NCBI RefSeq assembly: GCF_000282615.1 | Contig: NZ_AKIY01000182.1 | Location: 1-64,000 of the forward strand | DNA length: 64,000 nt | Direction: 5' to 3' | From: Bradyrhizobium sp. YR681 | GTDB taxonomy: Bacteria > Pseudomonadota > Alphaproteobacteria > Rhizobiales > Xanthobacteraceae | Shown here: positions 9,080 through 17,893 of the stretch, piece after piece | Layout: every line of letters begins with the position of its first letter | Position numbering within the stretch: the first letter of the stretch is position 1 | Notes under the pieces: model-generated | What the model was told of the DNA's origin: nothing | The model's database searches: none | The model's input: only the letters and a program-made list of their open reading frames with translations | Made by a program: the position numbers and the translations under genes

Positions 9080-9313
9080 GACCAAATTCGTAACACCAAA
9101 ATACCAGCCCGCCGAGCGCATTTATCCGACAATGCCCATGCGATTTGCTCAAATCGAACGCGCCGCCGGTTCCGGCCAGAACCGCGAAAGGCGGCGCGGC
9201 CACACCGAAAACAGGCTGATATTCCCGATACGATCGACTTTGTGAGGCGTCGACAGCCCGCATCCCCTGCCGCTAGAGTACTGGCCAAGAAAAACGACAT
9301 CAGGGAGGTGGGC

Positions 9314-10288
9314 ATGACAGCCCGAAGATTTGTGCTGGCACTGATGGCCGGTCTGCCCGCCGCATTCGCCGCAGCCCCCTCCTCCGCGCAAGATTATCCC
9401 AACCACGCCGTCCGGATCGTCGTCCCGTTCGGCGCCGGCGGGCCGGCCGACGTCGCGGCCCGGCTAATCGGCAACGTGCTCCAGGAGGGGTTTGGCCAGC
9501 CCTTCGTGATCGAGAACCGCACCGGCGCGGGCGGTGTCATCGGCACGGTCGAAGCGGCGAAGTCGCCGGCCGACGGCTACACGCTGCTGATGATGTCCAA
9601 TACCCAGACCGCGAATGAATCGCTGCTGACGGCGGACAAGCGCAAATACGAGCTGATGCGCGACCTTGTCCCGATCGCGCCGGTGAACTATTCCGATCTC
9701 GTCATCGTGGTGAACCCGCAAGTTCCAGCGAAGACGCTCCAGGAATTCATTGCGCTCGCCAAAGCACAACCGGGCAAGCTGAACTACGCCTCCTCCGGCC
9801 AGGGCACGCCGTATCACATGGCGGGCGAGCTGTTCAAAGCCATGGCCGGCATCGATATCGTCCACGTCCCCTATCGCAACAGCGGCGAGGCGCGCAGCGG
9901 CGTGATCGGCGGGCAGGTGCAGATGATGATCGACGCCGTGACGGCGATGGCGCCGAACATCGCGGAGAACCAGGCCCGCGCGCTCGCCACCACGGGCAAG
10001 CAGCGCTCCGCTGTGCTGTCCAACGTGCCGACGGCGGGTGAAGCCGGCGTAGCCGGTTATGAGGCCACGATCTGGCTTGGCCTGATGGCGCCGGCCGGCA
10101 CGCCAAAGCCTGTCATCGACAAGCTCAACGCCGCCGTGAACGCAATGGTGAAGCGGCCCGATATCGTCAAGCTCTGGACCGAGCAGGGTGCCGTCCCCAT
10201 GTCGATGACGCCGGAGCAGTTTGACAGATTCCTGCGCGGCGACATCGAAAAATGGGCCGATGTCGTCAAGAAGTTCGACAAGTCCTGA
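9314..10288 (+). CDS. Bug/TctC-family tripartite tricarboxylate transporter substrate-binding protein
   Basis: A 324-residue periplasmic binding protein with a cleavable signal peptide (about residues 1-26, ending AAAPSSAQ before DYPNHAVRIVVPF). The family marks are RIVVPFGAGGPADVAARL, VIENRTGAGG and LNYASSGQGTPYHMAGELF. The start is set by AGGGAGGTG six bases upstream. A longer open reading frame extends far to the left but is only the complement of the oxidoreductase gene. There are no TctA/TctB membrane partners nearby, which is usual for Bug proteins. It leads an operon with a molybdenum hydroxylase, so it probably captures that enzyme's (hetero)aromatic or carboxylic substrate. Confidence 0.9.
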   Translation: MTARRFVLALMAGLPAAFAAAPSSAQDYPNHAVRIVVPFGAGGPADVAARLIGNVLQEGFGQPFVIENRTGAGGVIGTVEAAKSPADGYTLLMMSNTQTANESLLTADKRKYELMRDLVPIAPVNYSDLVIVVNPQVPAKTLQEFIALAKAQPGKLNYASSGQGTPYHMAGELFKAMAGIDIVHVPYRNSGEARSGVIGGQVQMMIDAVTAMAPNIAENQARALATTGKQRSAVLSNVPTAGEAGVAGYEATIWLGLMAPAGTPKPVIDKLNAAVNAMVKRPDIVKLWTEQGAVPMSMTPEQFDRFLRGDIEKWADVVKKFDKS

Positions 10289-10303
10289 GGCCGTAGAGCG
10301 ATC

Positions 10304-10774
10304 ATGCCGACCATTCAATTCCAGCTCAACGGCGCGGCGATTGCCGTGGATACCGATCCGGATCAGACGCTGCTCGATGTGCTGCGCGGCCGGCTTGGCA
10401 TGACGGGTGCGCATTTCGGCTGCGGCGCCGGCGAATGCGGCGCCTGTCATGTCATGGTCGGTGACCGCGCCATGGCCTCCTGCGACATGCCGATGTGGTC
10501 GGTCGCGAACAAGGATGTCGTCACGGTGGAAGGCCTCGGCACCGCCGAAAGACCGCATCCGCTGCAACGCGCCTTCATCTCCGAACAGGCGATGCAATGC
10601 GGCTATTGCGTCTCGGGCATTTTGATCAGCGCGGCGGCCCTGCTCAAGCGCAATCCGTCGCCGACGGAGGCAGAAGTCAGAACGGCGCTGGACCGTAATC
10701 TGTGCCGCTGCGGGTCTCACAACCGCATGGTCCGCGCAGTGCTGCGGGCTGCCGCGGAGATGGCAACCCCATGA
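10304..10774 (+). CDS. (2Fe-2S)-binding subunit of a xanthine-dehydrogenase-family hydroxylase
   Basis: A 156-residue small subunit with two [2Fe-2S] domains: a plant-ferredoxin-like site GCGAGECGACHVMV (about residues 40-53) with a further Cys at ASCDMP, and a helical C-terminal site QCGYCVSG ... RNLCRCGSHNRM. It carries electrons away from the molybdenum centre of the adjacent large subunit. Length and layout match IorA/NicA-type subunits. The next gene begins inside its stop codon (ATGA), so the two are made together. Confidence 0.92.
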   Translation: MPTIQFQLNGAAIAVDTDPDQTLLDVLRGRLGMTGAHFGCGAGECGACHVMVGDRAMASCDMPMWSVANKDVVTVEGLGTAERPHPLQRAFISEQAMQCGYCVSGILISAAALLKRNPSPTEAEVRTALDRNLCRCGSHNRMVRAVLRAAAEMATP

Positions 10775-12897
10775 CGTCCCCTGCCCCGAAATTACCGGTC
10801 AGCCTCGAAGCCAATCCAAGACTGTCGTCCTGGGTGCGGTTCACCGATGACGGCCGCGTGGCGATCTCGCCCGGCAAAGTCGAGATCGGCCAGGGCATCG
10901 TCACAGCGCTGGCCCAGATCGCGGCGGACGAGCTCGATGTCGATACCGCCAAGGTCGAGATGATCCGTGCCTCGACGGCGACCAGCCCGAACGAAGGTGT
11001 CACCTCCGGCAGCCTTTCGATCCAGCAATCCGGCCGCGCGCTACGACACGTTTGCGCCGAAGTGCGCCAGCGCTTCCTAGTCGCGGCATCGGAACGCCTC
11101 GGCGTCGATACCTCGCTGCTCGATGTCGATGACGGCGTGATCTCGGGCCCCGGCAATGTCAGAACCAGCTACTGGGAGCTGGCTGGTGACGTGTCTCTCG
11201 ACCACGATGCCAGTACGGTCGTGCTGGCGAAGACCGTTGCCTGGCGTGCCGTCGCCGGGCATTCCGTCCAGCGCGTCGACATTCCCGACAAGTTGTTCGC
11301 GCGGCCGCGCTTCATCCATGACTCCCCGCTGCCGGGCCTGTTGCACGGACGCGTGCTGCGGCCGGACGTGTCGGGCGCCAGATTGACCGCGCTCGACGAA
11401 ACGGCCGCGCGTACCATTCCCGGCCTCGTCGCGATCGCTCGCGACGGCGGTTTCGCCGGCGTGGTCGCCGACAGCGAGGCGGCGGCGGAAGCCGCGCTAA
11501 ATCTCCTGCGCAAGGGCGCGACATGGTCGGCCGGCGAGCCGCTGCCCGACGGCAACGATCTGGCGGGCTTCCTGAAGAGCCAACCGGTCGAGACGACCGT
11601 CATTGACACCAGATCGGCGGTATCGACACAAAAGGCCGCGCGCGTTCTCCGCCGGCAATACATCCGCCCCTACATCGCACACGCCTCGATCGCACCGTCC
11701 TGCGCCATGGCGCGATGGGATGGCGATCGTGTCCATGTCTGGACGCATAGCCAGGGCGTCTATCTGCTGCGCGCCGATCTCGCGATCGTGCTCAAGCTGC
11801 CGGCCGAAAACATCGTCGTCGAGCACATGGAGGGGGCCGGCTGCTACGGTCACAATGCGGCCGACGATGTCGCGCTCGATGCCGTGCTGCTGGCGAAAGC
11901 GGCCGGCGGCCGGCCGGTGCGGGTGCAGTGGTCGCGCCACGACGAGATGTTCCACGCGCCGTTCGGCGCGGCGATGGCCATCGAAATCGAGGCCGACCTC
12001 GATGAGGACCATGAGATCATCGGCTGGCGCCATGCGATCTGGAGCAACGGTCACGCGGCACGGCCGGGGCGCGCGGCGCAGCCCGCGCTGCTGGCCGCAT
12101 CCGAGATTGCGGCGCCCTACCCGCGCATGATCTCGACCAATCCTCCGGCCGGCAATGGCGGCGGCGGCGACCGCAACTCCATTCCGCTCTACGAGCTCCC
12201 GGCCTGGACGATCACGAGCCATCGGCTGCTGACAATGCCGGTGCGCACCTCGGCGCTGCGGACCCTCGGCGCGCAAGGCAATGTGTTCGCCATCGAATCC
12301 CTGCTCGACGAGATCGCCGCCCTGCGCGGCGAAGATCCGATCGCATTCCGCCTGCGCCATCTGCGCGACGAGCGCGCAAAGGACGTTCTCCGCACCGCAG
12401 CGCAACGCGCGCGGTGGAAGCCCGAGAGGCGATCCGGTGTCGGCCATGGCGTCGGCTTTGCGCGCTACAAGAACACGGGGGCCTATTGCGCCGCGATTGC
12501 CGAGATCGAAGGCACCGACGACATCCGCGTGAAGCGGCTGACGCTCGCGGTCGATGTCGGCGAGGCCATCAACCCGGATGGCGTGGTCAACCAGATCGAG
12601 GGTGGTGCGATCCAGGCGACCAGCTGGGTGCTCAAGGAGCGTGTCCGCTTCGACCGATCGCGCATCACATCGACCTCTTGGACCGACTATCCGATCCTGA
12701 CCTTCAGCGAGGTGCCGGCGGTGGATGTCGAGATCATCCAGCGGCCGGAGATCGAGCCGGTCGGCGCCGGCGAGGCCGCACACGGCCCGGTGACGGCAGC
12801 GATCGCGAATGCCGTCTACGATTGCCTCGGCGTTCGCGTGCGCGACCTGCCGATTACGCGCGATAAAATCATTGCAGCCATGGAGCTCGCATCGTGA
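10771..12897 (+). CDS. Molybdopterin-binding large subunit, IorB-like hydroxylase
   Basis: A 708-residue catalytic subunit of the aldehyde oxidase/xanthine dehydrogenase superfamily, in the single-chain IorB-like form. Visible elements are VEIGQGIVTALAQIAADEL, HMEGAGCYGHNAADD, GGGDRNSIPLYELP and the C-terminal VGAGEAAHGPVTAAIANAV with the catalytic-type glutamate. The start at 10771 overlaps the preceding stop by four bases. Such enzymes hydroxylate a ring carbon next to nitrogen, as in nicotinate or isoquinoline, or oxidise aldehydes. No cytochrome subunit is attached. The exact substrate is not determinable. Confidence 0.88.
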   Translation: MTSPAPKLPVSLEANPRLSSWVRFTDDGRVAISPGKVEIGQGIVTALAQIAADELDVDTAKVEMIRASTATSPNEGVTSGSLSIQQSGRALRHVCAEVRQRFLVAASERLGVDTSLLDVDDGVISGPGNVRTSYWELAGDVSLDHDASTVVLAKTVAWRAVAGHSVQRVDIPDKLFARPRFIHDSPLPGLLHGRVLRPDVSGARLTALDETAARTIPGLVAIARDGGFAGVVADSEAAAEAALNLLRKGATWSAGEPLPDGNDLAGFLKSQPVETTVIDTRSAVSTQKAARVLRRQYIRPYIAHASIAPSCAMARWDGDRVHVWTHSQGVYLLRADLAIVLKLPAENIVVEHMEGAGCYGHNAADDVALDAVLLAKAAGGRPVRVQWSRHDEMFHAPFGAAMAIEIEADLDEDHEIIGWRHAIWSNGHAARPGRAAQPALLAASEIAAPYPRMISTNPPAGNGGGGDRNSIPLYELPAWTITSHRLLTMPVRTSALRTLGAQGNVFAIESLLDEIAALRGEDPIAFRLRHLRDERAKDVLRTAAQRARWKPERRSGVGHGVGFARYKNTGAYCAAIAEIEGTDDIRVKRLTLAVDVGEAINPDGVVNQIEGGAIQATSWVLKERVRFDRSRITSTSWTDYPILTFSEVPAVDVEIIQRPEIEPVGAGEAAHGPVTAAIANAVYDCLGVRVRDLPITRDKIIAAMELAS

Positions 12898-13592
12898 CCA
12901 CAGTGAACATCCTGAGCGGCGGCGCGGCGCAAGGCCTGGTGCGCGGCCTCACCGCGGCCTTCAAGGCGCAGACCGGCCTCGGTATCGACGGCGAGTTCGG
13001 CGCGGTCGGTCTCATGGCCGACAAGCTGCGCGCCGGCACGCCGGCCGATCTCGTCATCCTGACGCAGGCGCTCCTCGCAAAGCTTGCCGAGGAGAATCTC
13101 GTCATCCCCTCCTCGGTCGCGGATGTCGGCCGGGTCGAGACAGCGCTCGCGGTGCGCAACCGCGATCCCAAGGTGACGGCGAAGACCGAAGCCGACCTCC
13201 GCGAGGTGCTGCGCGGCGCCGACGCAATCTTCGTCCCCGACATCAAGGCATCGACAGCCGGGCAGCATGTCGCAAAGGTGCTGGATCAGCTCGGCATTGC
13301 CTATGAAGTCGCCTCGCGCCTGAAAATCTTTCCGAACGGCGCGACGGCGATGCGGGAGCTTGCGGCCTCCACCGCGCAGAGGCCGATCGGTTGTACGCAG
13401 GCGACCGAGATCATCGCGACCGACGGTATTTCGCTATCAGGATTGTTGCCGCCGGGATGCGAGCTCGTGACGATGTACACGGCCGGCGTAACGGCGCGGG
13501 CCGTACATCCGGCGGAAGCGGCCGCGCTGATCGCACTGCTGACCGGCGCAGACCGGAAGGAGCTGCGCCAGCGCATGGGCTTTACCGGCTAG
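12894..13592 (+). CDS. ModA-like substrate-binding domain protein
   Basis: A 232-residue protein of the ModA-like type II periplasmic-binding fold (LSGGAAQGLVRGLTAAFKAQTG, GAVGLMADKLRAGTPADLVIL, LPPGCELVTMYTAGV). It starts with a GTG that overlaps the previous stop (GTGA). No signal peptide is visible, so it may stay in the cytoplasm. Position directly after a molybdenum hydroxylase suggests molybdate or cofactor handling, or a binding role for the organic substrate, as in other ModA-like proteins next to such operons. No ABC permease or ATPase for it is present here. Confidence 0.75.
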   Translation: MTTVNILSGGAAQGLVRGLTAAFKAQTGLGIDGEFGAVGLMADKLRAGTPADLVILTQALLAKLAEENLVIPSSVADVGRVETALAVRNRDPKVTAKTEADLREVLRGADAIFVPDIKASTAGQHVAKVLDQLGIAYEVASRLKIFPNGATAMRELAASTAQRPIGCTQATEIIATDGISLSGLLPPGCELVTMYTAGVTARAVHPAEAAALIALLTGADRKELRQRMGFTG

Positions 13593-13607
13593 ATGCGGAT
13601 GGCCGCG

Positions 13608-14414
13608 CTATTTGTGTAGCTGGGTGAGACCGGTCGGCGGACCGTCAACCGCGGTCCAGCCGCCATCGACGAACAGCGTGCTGCCGCTGACATAGCTCGC
13701 GGCGTCCGAGGCCAGATAGGCAACGGCGGTGGCGACCTCGTCGGCGCTGCTCCAACGATTGAAGACGGTGTGGCCGGCATAGAGATTGTAGATGTCGGGG
13801 CGCTGCTTGAAGGGGCCGGTCAGCGCGGTCTCGGCGATGCTCGGCGCGATCGCATTGACCCGCACGCCGGCATGGCCGACCTCGGAAGCGAAGCCCTTCA
13901 CCAGCAAGCCGATCGCCGCCTTGGTCGAGCCGTAGACGCCAAGGCCGGGCTCGATGGTCACCGCGCGCACGGAGGAGCAGGCGATGATGCTGCCACCCTT
14001 CTGGGCGACCATGATGCGGCCAAAAGCCTGGAAGAACCAGACCGTGCCCTTGACGTTGAGGTTGAGGACGCGGTCGAGATCCTCTTCGGTGTAGTCGAGG
14101 ATGGTTTTGCGGATGTTGAGCCCGGGGGTCGTCACGGCGATGTCGAGCCGCGAACATTTCTGCATCACGATTTTGGCCAGCGCGTTGACGTCCGCGGCGC
14201 TGGCGGCGTCACACGCAGCCGCCTCGGCCCAGCCGCCCTTGTCGCGAATGCCGGCGGCGGTCGCTTCGGCTGCGTCAAGCGCGCGATCGGCGCAGACGAT
14301 TCGCGCGCCGAGCCCGGCCAGCGCCTCGGCCGACGATTTGCCGATGCCCGAGGCGGCGCCGAGCACGACGGCCGTCTTGCCGGTGAGATCGAAGAGCTTG
14401 CGATAGTCAGTCAC
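13608..14414 (-). CDS. Short-chain dehydrogenase/reductase
   Basis: A classical 268-residue SDR. The cofactor motif is VLGAASGIGKSSAEALAG with acidic D after the second strand (IVCADRALDAAEA), which suggests NAD preference. The catalytic site has SSVRA and YGSTK, and the C-terminal LASDAASYVSGSTLFVDGGW is typical of the 3-oxoacyl/glucose-dehydrogenase-like group. The start is a GTG with GGGAG upstream. It follows the TRAP transporter genes on the same strand (24-base gap), so it probably oxidises a hydroxy acid or sugar acid imported by that system. Confidence 0.85.
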   Translation of the reverse strand: MTDYRKLFDLTGKTAVVLGAASGIGKSSAEALAGLGARIVCADRALDAAEATAAGIRDKGGWAEAAACDAASAADVNALAKIVMQKCSRLDIAVTTPGLNIRKTILDYTEEDLDRVLNLNVKGTVWFFQAFGRIMVAQKGGSIIACSSVRAVTIEPGLGVYGSTKAAIGLLVKGFASEVGHAGVRVNAIAPSIAETALTGPFKQRPDIYNLYAGHTVFNRWSSADEVATAVAYLASDAASYVSGSTLFVDGGWTAVDGPPTGLTQLHK

Positions 14415-14438
14415 GGACAGATTCTCCCTGTGTTGCTG

Positions 14439-15731
14439 CTATCCCTTGTAGCCCATCAGCAGGCGGGGCAGCCACAGCGAGAATGCGGGCACGTAAGTCA
14501 CGAACATCAGAGCTGCGATCAGCGCGGCGTAGAACGGCAGGATGGTGCGCATCACCGCGCCCACGGAGATGCCCCCTATCGCGCAGCCGACGAACTGCGT
14601 CGTTCCGACCGGTGGGGTGTTGAGCCCGAGCGCGCAGTTGATCAGCATCAGCATGCCGAACTGCACGGGGTCCATGCCCGCTTTCATCGCGATCGGCAGG
14701 AAGATCGGGGTGCAGATCAGGATGGTCGCCGCCATGTCCATGAATGTGCCGAGCACGAACAGGATGACGTTGATGAGCAGGAAGATGACCCAGGGTTGCG
14801 AGGACACCTTGCTCATCAGGTCACCGGCGAAATCGGCGACCTCGTAGAGTCCCATCAAATACTGGAACATGGTGGAGACGCCGATCAGCAGCAGCACCAC
14901 GCCCGTCGTCTTCACGGCTTTCGCGGCGGCGCGCAGGAAGTTCGGCAACGTCATGCTGCGGTAGATGAAGAACGTCAGCAGGATCGTATAGGTGACCGCG
15001 ACGGCCGCGGATTCAGTCGCCGTGAAGACGCCGGACAGGATGCCCGCCAGGATGATGCCGACGATCAGGAGGCCGGGCAGCGCGGCCGCGAAGGAGCGGA
15101 AAACCTCGGCCCAGCCCGGGAACTTGCCGGCCGGATAGCCGCGCTTCACCGCAACCGCGTAGGCGGCAACGAGCATACACACCATCAGCACGAGCGCAGG
15201 CAGCAGGCCGGCGGCGATCAGCGCGCCGATCGAGACCTTGCCGCCGGCGGCGAGCGCATAGATGATCATGTTGTGGCTGGTCGGCATCAACGCCCCCACC
15301 AGCGAGGCGTGGGTGGTGACGTTGACGGCGTAATCGGTGTCGAACCCTTCCTTTTTCATCATCGGGATCATCACCGCGCCCATTGCCGACACGTCGGCGA
15401 CGGGCGAGCCGGACACGCCGCCGAACAGCGTGCAGGCCACCACGTTCGACATGCCGAGCCCGCCGCGGATGTGCCCGACGAGATTCTTGGCGAGCTGCAC
15501 GATCTTGTCGGCGACGCCGCCATGCAGCATCAGCTCACCGCTGAAGACGAAGAAGGGAATCGCGAGGAACGAAAAGATGTTCATCCCCGACATCATCTGC
15601 TGGAAGATGACGGCGACCGGCAGGCCTTCGTAGAGGATGGTGCAGATCGCAGAGAGGCCGATCGCGAAAGCGACGGGAACGCCGAGGATCAGGAAGCCGA
15701 AGAACGTGGCGCCGAGGATGATCAGTTCCAT
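14439..15731 (-). CDS. TRAP transporter large permease (DctM type)
   Basis: A 430-residue inner-membrane protein with about 12 hydrophobic segments, the large transport subunit of a TRAP transporter. Family signs are the N-terminal LIILGATFFGFLILGVPVAFAIGLS, the GVSGSPVADVSAMGAVMIPMM block and the repeat-like LGLNTPPVGTTQF near the C-terminus. It overlaps the small permease gene by ten bases. Together with the DctQ and DctP proteins it would drive Na+-coupled uptake of an organic acid. Confidence 0.93.
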   Translation of the reverse strand: MELIILGATFFGFLILGVPVAFAIGLSAICTILYEGLPVAVIFQQMMSGMNIFSFLAIPFFVFSGELMLHGGVADKIVQLAKNLVGHIRGGLGMSNVVACTLFGGVSGSPVADVSAMGAVMIPMMKKEGFDTDYAVNVTTHASLVGALMPTSHNMIIYALAAGGKVSIGALIAAGLLPALVLMVCMLVAAYAVAVKRGYPAGKFPGWAEVFRSFAAALPGLLIVGIILAGILSGVFTATESAAVAVTYTILLTFFIYRSMTLPNFLRAAAKAVKTTGVVLLLIGVSTMFQYLMGLYEVADFAGDLMSKVSSQPWVIFLLINVILFVLGTFMDMAATILICTPIFLPIAMKAGMDPVQFGMLMLINCALGLNTPPVGTTQFVGCAIGGISVGAVMRTILPFYAALIAALMFVTYVPAFSLWLPRLLMGYKG

Positions 15732-16270
15732 GAGGGGACGACCTCTTCGCCGCGCAGCAGAGCAATGATGTGCTCGATTGAAAAGGAGACGATCAGGACG
15801 CCGGAGGCGATCAGCGGCACGTAGCGGATGACCTCGGGCAGGCCGAGATTGGGGATCTTCACGGTCCCGACCGAGGCGCCGAGAATCCAGCCGTTATAGG
15901 CCATCGCAATGCCGAACACCGCCACCAGCAGATGGATCACAAGCTCGATCTTCTCGCGCACGCTATCCGGAAGCATCACCAGCAGGCTGTCCATGCCGAT
16001 ATGACCGGCATCGCGGACGCCGACGGCGGCGCCGATCAGCGTGACATAGAGGATCAGGACCAGTGCGAGGTTTTCCGTCCAGGTCGGGCTGGAGTTGAGC
16101 ACGTAACGTCCGAACACCTGGTAGAAAACGATGGTGACGATGACGAGCAGTCCGGTGACGGACAGATACATCCCCACGCGAGCGACGGGAGCATTGATCC
16201 GCGACAGCAAGCCGGTGGACGGGCGTGCCGGTGCCTCCTGCTCGTGGCTTGCGACATGTGGGTCTGTCAT
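15722..16270 (-). CDS. TRAP transporter small permease (DctQ type)
   Basis: About 182 residues with four transmembrane segments and the conserved YVLNSSPTWTENLALVLILYVTLIG-type block (aromatic and TWTE residues near position 75). The ATG at 16270 is used because AAGGAG lies eight bases upstream; a start 18 bases earlier has no better site. Its 3' end overlaps the large permease gene. It is the scaffold subunit of the TRAP system. Confidence 0.9.
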   Translation of the reverse strand: MTDPHVASHEQEAPARPSTGLLSRINAPVARVGMYLSVTGLLVIVTIVFYQVFGRYVLNSSPTWTENLALVLILYVTLIGAAVGVRDAGHIGMDSLLVMLPDSVREKIELVIHLLVAVFGIAMAYNGWILGASVGTVKIPNLGLPEVIRYVPLIASGVLIVSFSIEHIIALLRGEEVVPSWN

Positions 16271-16339
16271 CCCGCGTCTCCTTGGCAAAGGTCCGGTGTC
16301 ACCTCGCGGCGACGCCGGACCCGATTCCGCCGTGTTTTG

Positions 16340-17311
16340 TTACTTCGTGTCCTGGATACGCTTGACGAGGCTCTGCAGCTTCTCGTCGCCGGCGAACTTC
16401 TGGTACACGGGCTTCATCGCGTCGACGAATTCCGCCTTGTTCGCGATCGTCACGACCTGAACGCCGGCCGCCTCGACGGTCTTGCGGGAAGCCTGCTCAC
16501 GCTCGTCCCAGAGCTTGCGCATGACGGGCACCGATTCCTTGGCCGCCTTGCGGATCATCGCCTGATCCTCCTTGCTCAGCGTGTCCCAGACCGTCTTGGA
16601 CATCACGAGGACTTCGGGAGCGAGCGAGTGTTCGGTGACGTTGTAGAACTTGGCGGCCTCGAAGTGACGCGAGGATTCGTAGGAGGGCCAGTTGTTCTCG
16701 GCAGCGTCCACGAGGCCGGTCTTGAGCGCGGTATAGACTTCGCCATACGGCATCGGCGTCGGGTTGGCGCCAAGGCTCTGGATCATGCCGACCCAGAGGT
16801 CGGATTGCTGGACGCGGATCTTCAGGCCCTTGAGGTCGGCGAGCGATTTGACCGGCGCCTTGACGGTGTAGATGGAGCGGGCGCCGCTGTCGTAATAGGC
16901 AAGGCCGATCAGGCCCGCGGGCGCCATGGACGCAAGGATTTCATCGCCGATCGGCCCGTCGAGGACCGTGCGCATGTGTTGCGTGTCCCGGAAGATGAAT
17001 GGCAGGCACAACGCGATGGTCTCAGGCACGAAATTGTTCAACGGAGATGCGTTGATGCGCATCATGTCGAGTGCGCCGATCTTGAGCTGCTCGATGGTGT
17101 CCTTCTCGGAGCCCAGGGCGCCGTTCGGAAACACCTTCACACCGAGTTTGCCGCCACTCGCGGTTGCGAGCTGCTTGCCCATGAACTTGACGGCCTCGAC
17201 GGTCGGATAATCGGCGGGGTGGATGTCGGCGGAGCGGAAATCGCGTGCGGTCGCCAGCGGCGCTGAGACCACCAGCACGGCGGCTGCAATGATACCGGTC
17301 AGTGTCTTCAT
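16340..17311 (-). CDS. TRAP transporter substrate-binding protein (DctP type)
   Basis: A 323-residue periplasmic solute receptor with a signal peptide (MKTLTGIIAAAVLVVSAPLA, cut before or after RDFRSADIHP). The DctP features are GGKLGVKVFPNGALGSEKDTIEQLKIGALDM, the carboxylate-binding Arg region LKGLKIRVQQSDLW and VDAAENNWPSYESSRHF. The NNW...S pattern is common in the C4-dicarboxylate/sugar-acid clade. It precedes the two permease genes with a gap of about 70 bases. The ligand is likely a carboxylic acid. Confidence 0.93.
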   Translation of the reverse strand: MKTLTGIIAAAVLVVSAPLATARDFRSADIHPADYPTVEAVKFMGKQLATASGGKLGVKVFPNGALGSEKDTIEQLKIGALDMMRINASPLNNFVPETIALCLPFIFRDTQHMRTVLDGPIGDEILASMAPAGLIGLAYYDSGARSIYTVKAPVKSLADLKGLKIRVQQSDLWVGMIQSLGANPTPMPYGEVYTALKTGLVDAAENNWPSYESSRHFEAAKFYNVTEHSLAPEVLVMSKTVWDTLSKEDQAMIRKAAKESVPVMRKLWDEREQASRKTVEAAGVQVVTIANKAEFVDAMKPVYQKFAGDEKLQSLVKRIQDTK

Positions 17312-17332
17312 CTGGGCTTCCTCCTGAGTTGA

Positions 17333-17599
17333 TTATGTCGTTGTCGGGCAGATGCTGAGGGCCGCCTTGGGTCGCTCCACTTCAGGTGTAAAGTCAAGCG
17401 TTACAAACGCACCACCTTGGTAGGATTGCGCGGCGGAGTCGAGCGGATTTGACTGGTGGATGATCGCGGCGACGGAAAGCGCGAACTTCGTCGCGTCCTC
17501 TCCGGCGGGGGACTTGCGCGGCCGGTGCCGGCTTCCCTGTAATCCCGCCCCGCCTTCGGCCAATGCCGGATGCGAGGTGACGATGCTCGTCATATCCAT
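17333..17599 (-). CDS. Small hypothetical protein upstream of the TRAP genes
   Basis: An 88-residue reading frame starting MDMTSIVTSHPALAEGGAG, with GAGGAA seven bases ahead of the ATG, ending 21 bases before dctP on the same strand. It has no signal peptide, membrane segment or motif I recognise. The middle is basic (GSRHRPRKSPAG) and the end is mixed. It would be the first gene of the TRAP operon, or the region is just a leader. Coding support rests on the start site and the position only. Confidence 0.35.
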   Translation of the reverse strand: MDMTSIVTSHPALAEGGAGLQGSRHRPRKSPAGEDATKFALSVAAIIHQSNPLDSAAQSYQGGAFVTLDFTPEVERPKAALSICPTTT

Positions 17600-17893
17600 G
17601 GACGTTCCTCTGGTTTTGGGCACGACCGCTATTGGTTGCGGCTTGAGGTGCGGGCGAGACGGTCGCCCCCTTGTGCGATGCGTGCTGCACGAGCGCGATA
17701 TCGCCAGCGTCGTCCCTAGGGCCGGCGGCATTCTGTGTCCAAGCCAAATCCGGCATCGATCAATGCTGGAGTTGCATCGATCGGCCATGCCGTCGTTTTT
17801 CCGAATGATCCGCACCAGCCCGTTACTTGACGCCGCAGGTGGAGCCACCTCAAGATGCGCCGAAACAGAACGGACCACATCGAGGGAATGCCC
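17600..17893. other. Gene-free spacer between TRAP operon and cyclase gene
   Basis: This stretch should hold the divergent promoters of the TRAP operon and the cyclase gene. I see no clear FNR-type box, no strong palindrome and no reading frame with a good ribosome binding site. Confidence 0.5.

Noticed and set aside
7631-9313. Rightward extension ahead of the Bug-type protein
   Set aside because: The upstream part lies antisense to the molybdopterin oxidoreductase. The real start has a strong ribosome binding site and a signal peptide at 9314.
13770-15824. 684-codon rightward frame rich in Asp, His, Arg and Gln
   Set aside because: It is the shadow of the SDR and TRAP permease genes. Its composition is typical of complement frames in high-GC DNA.
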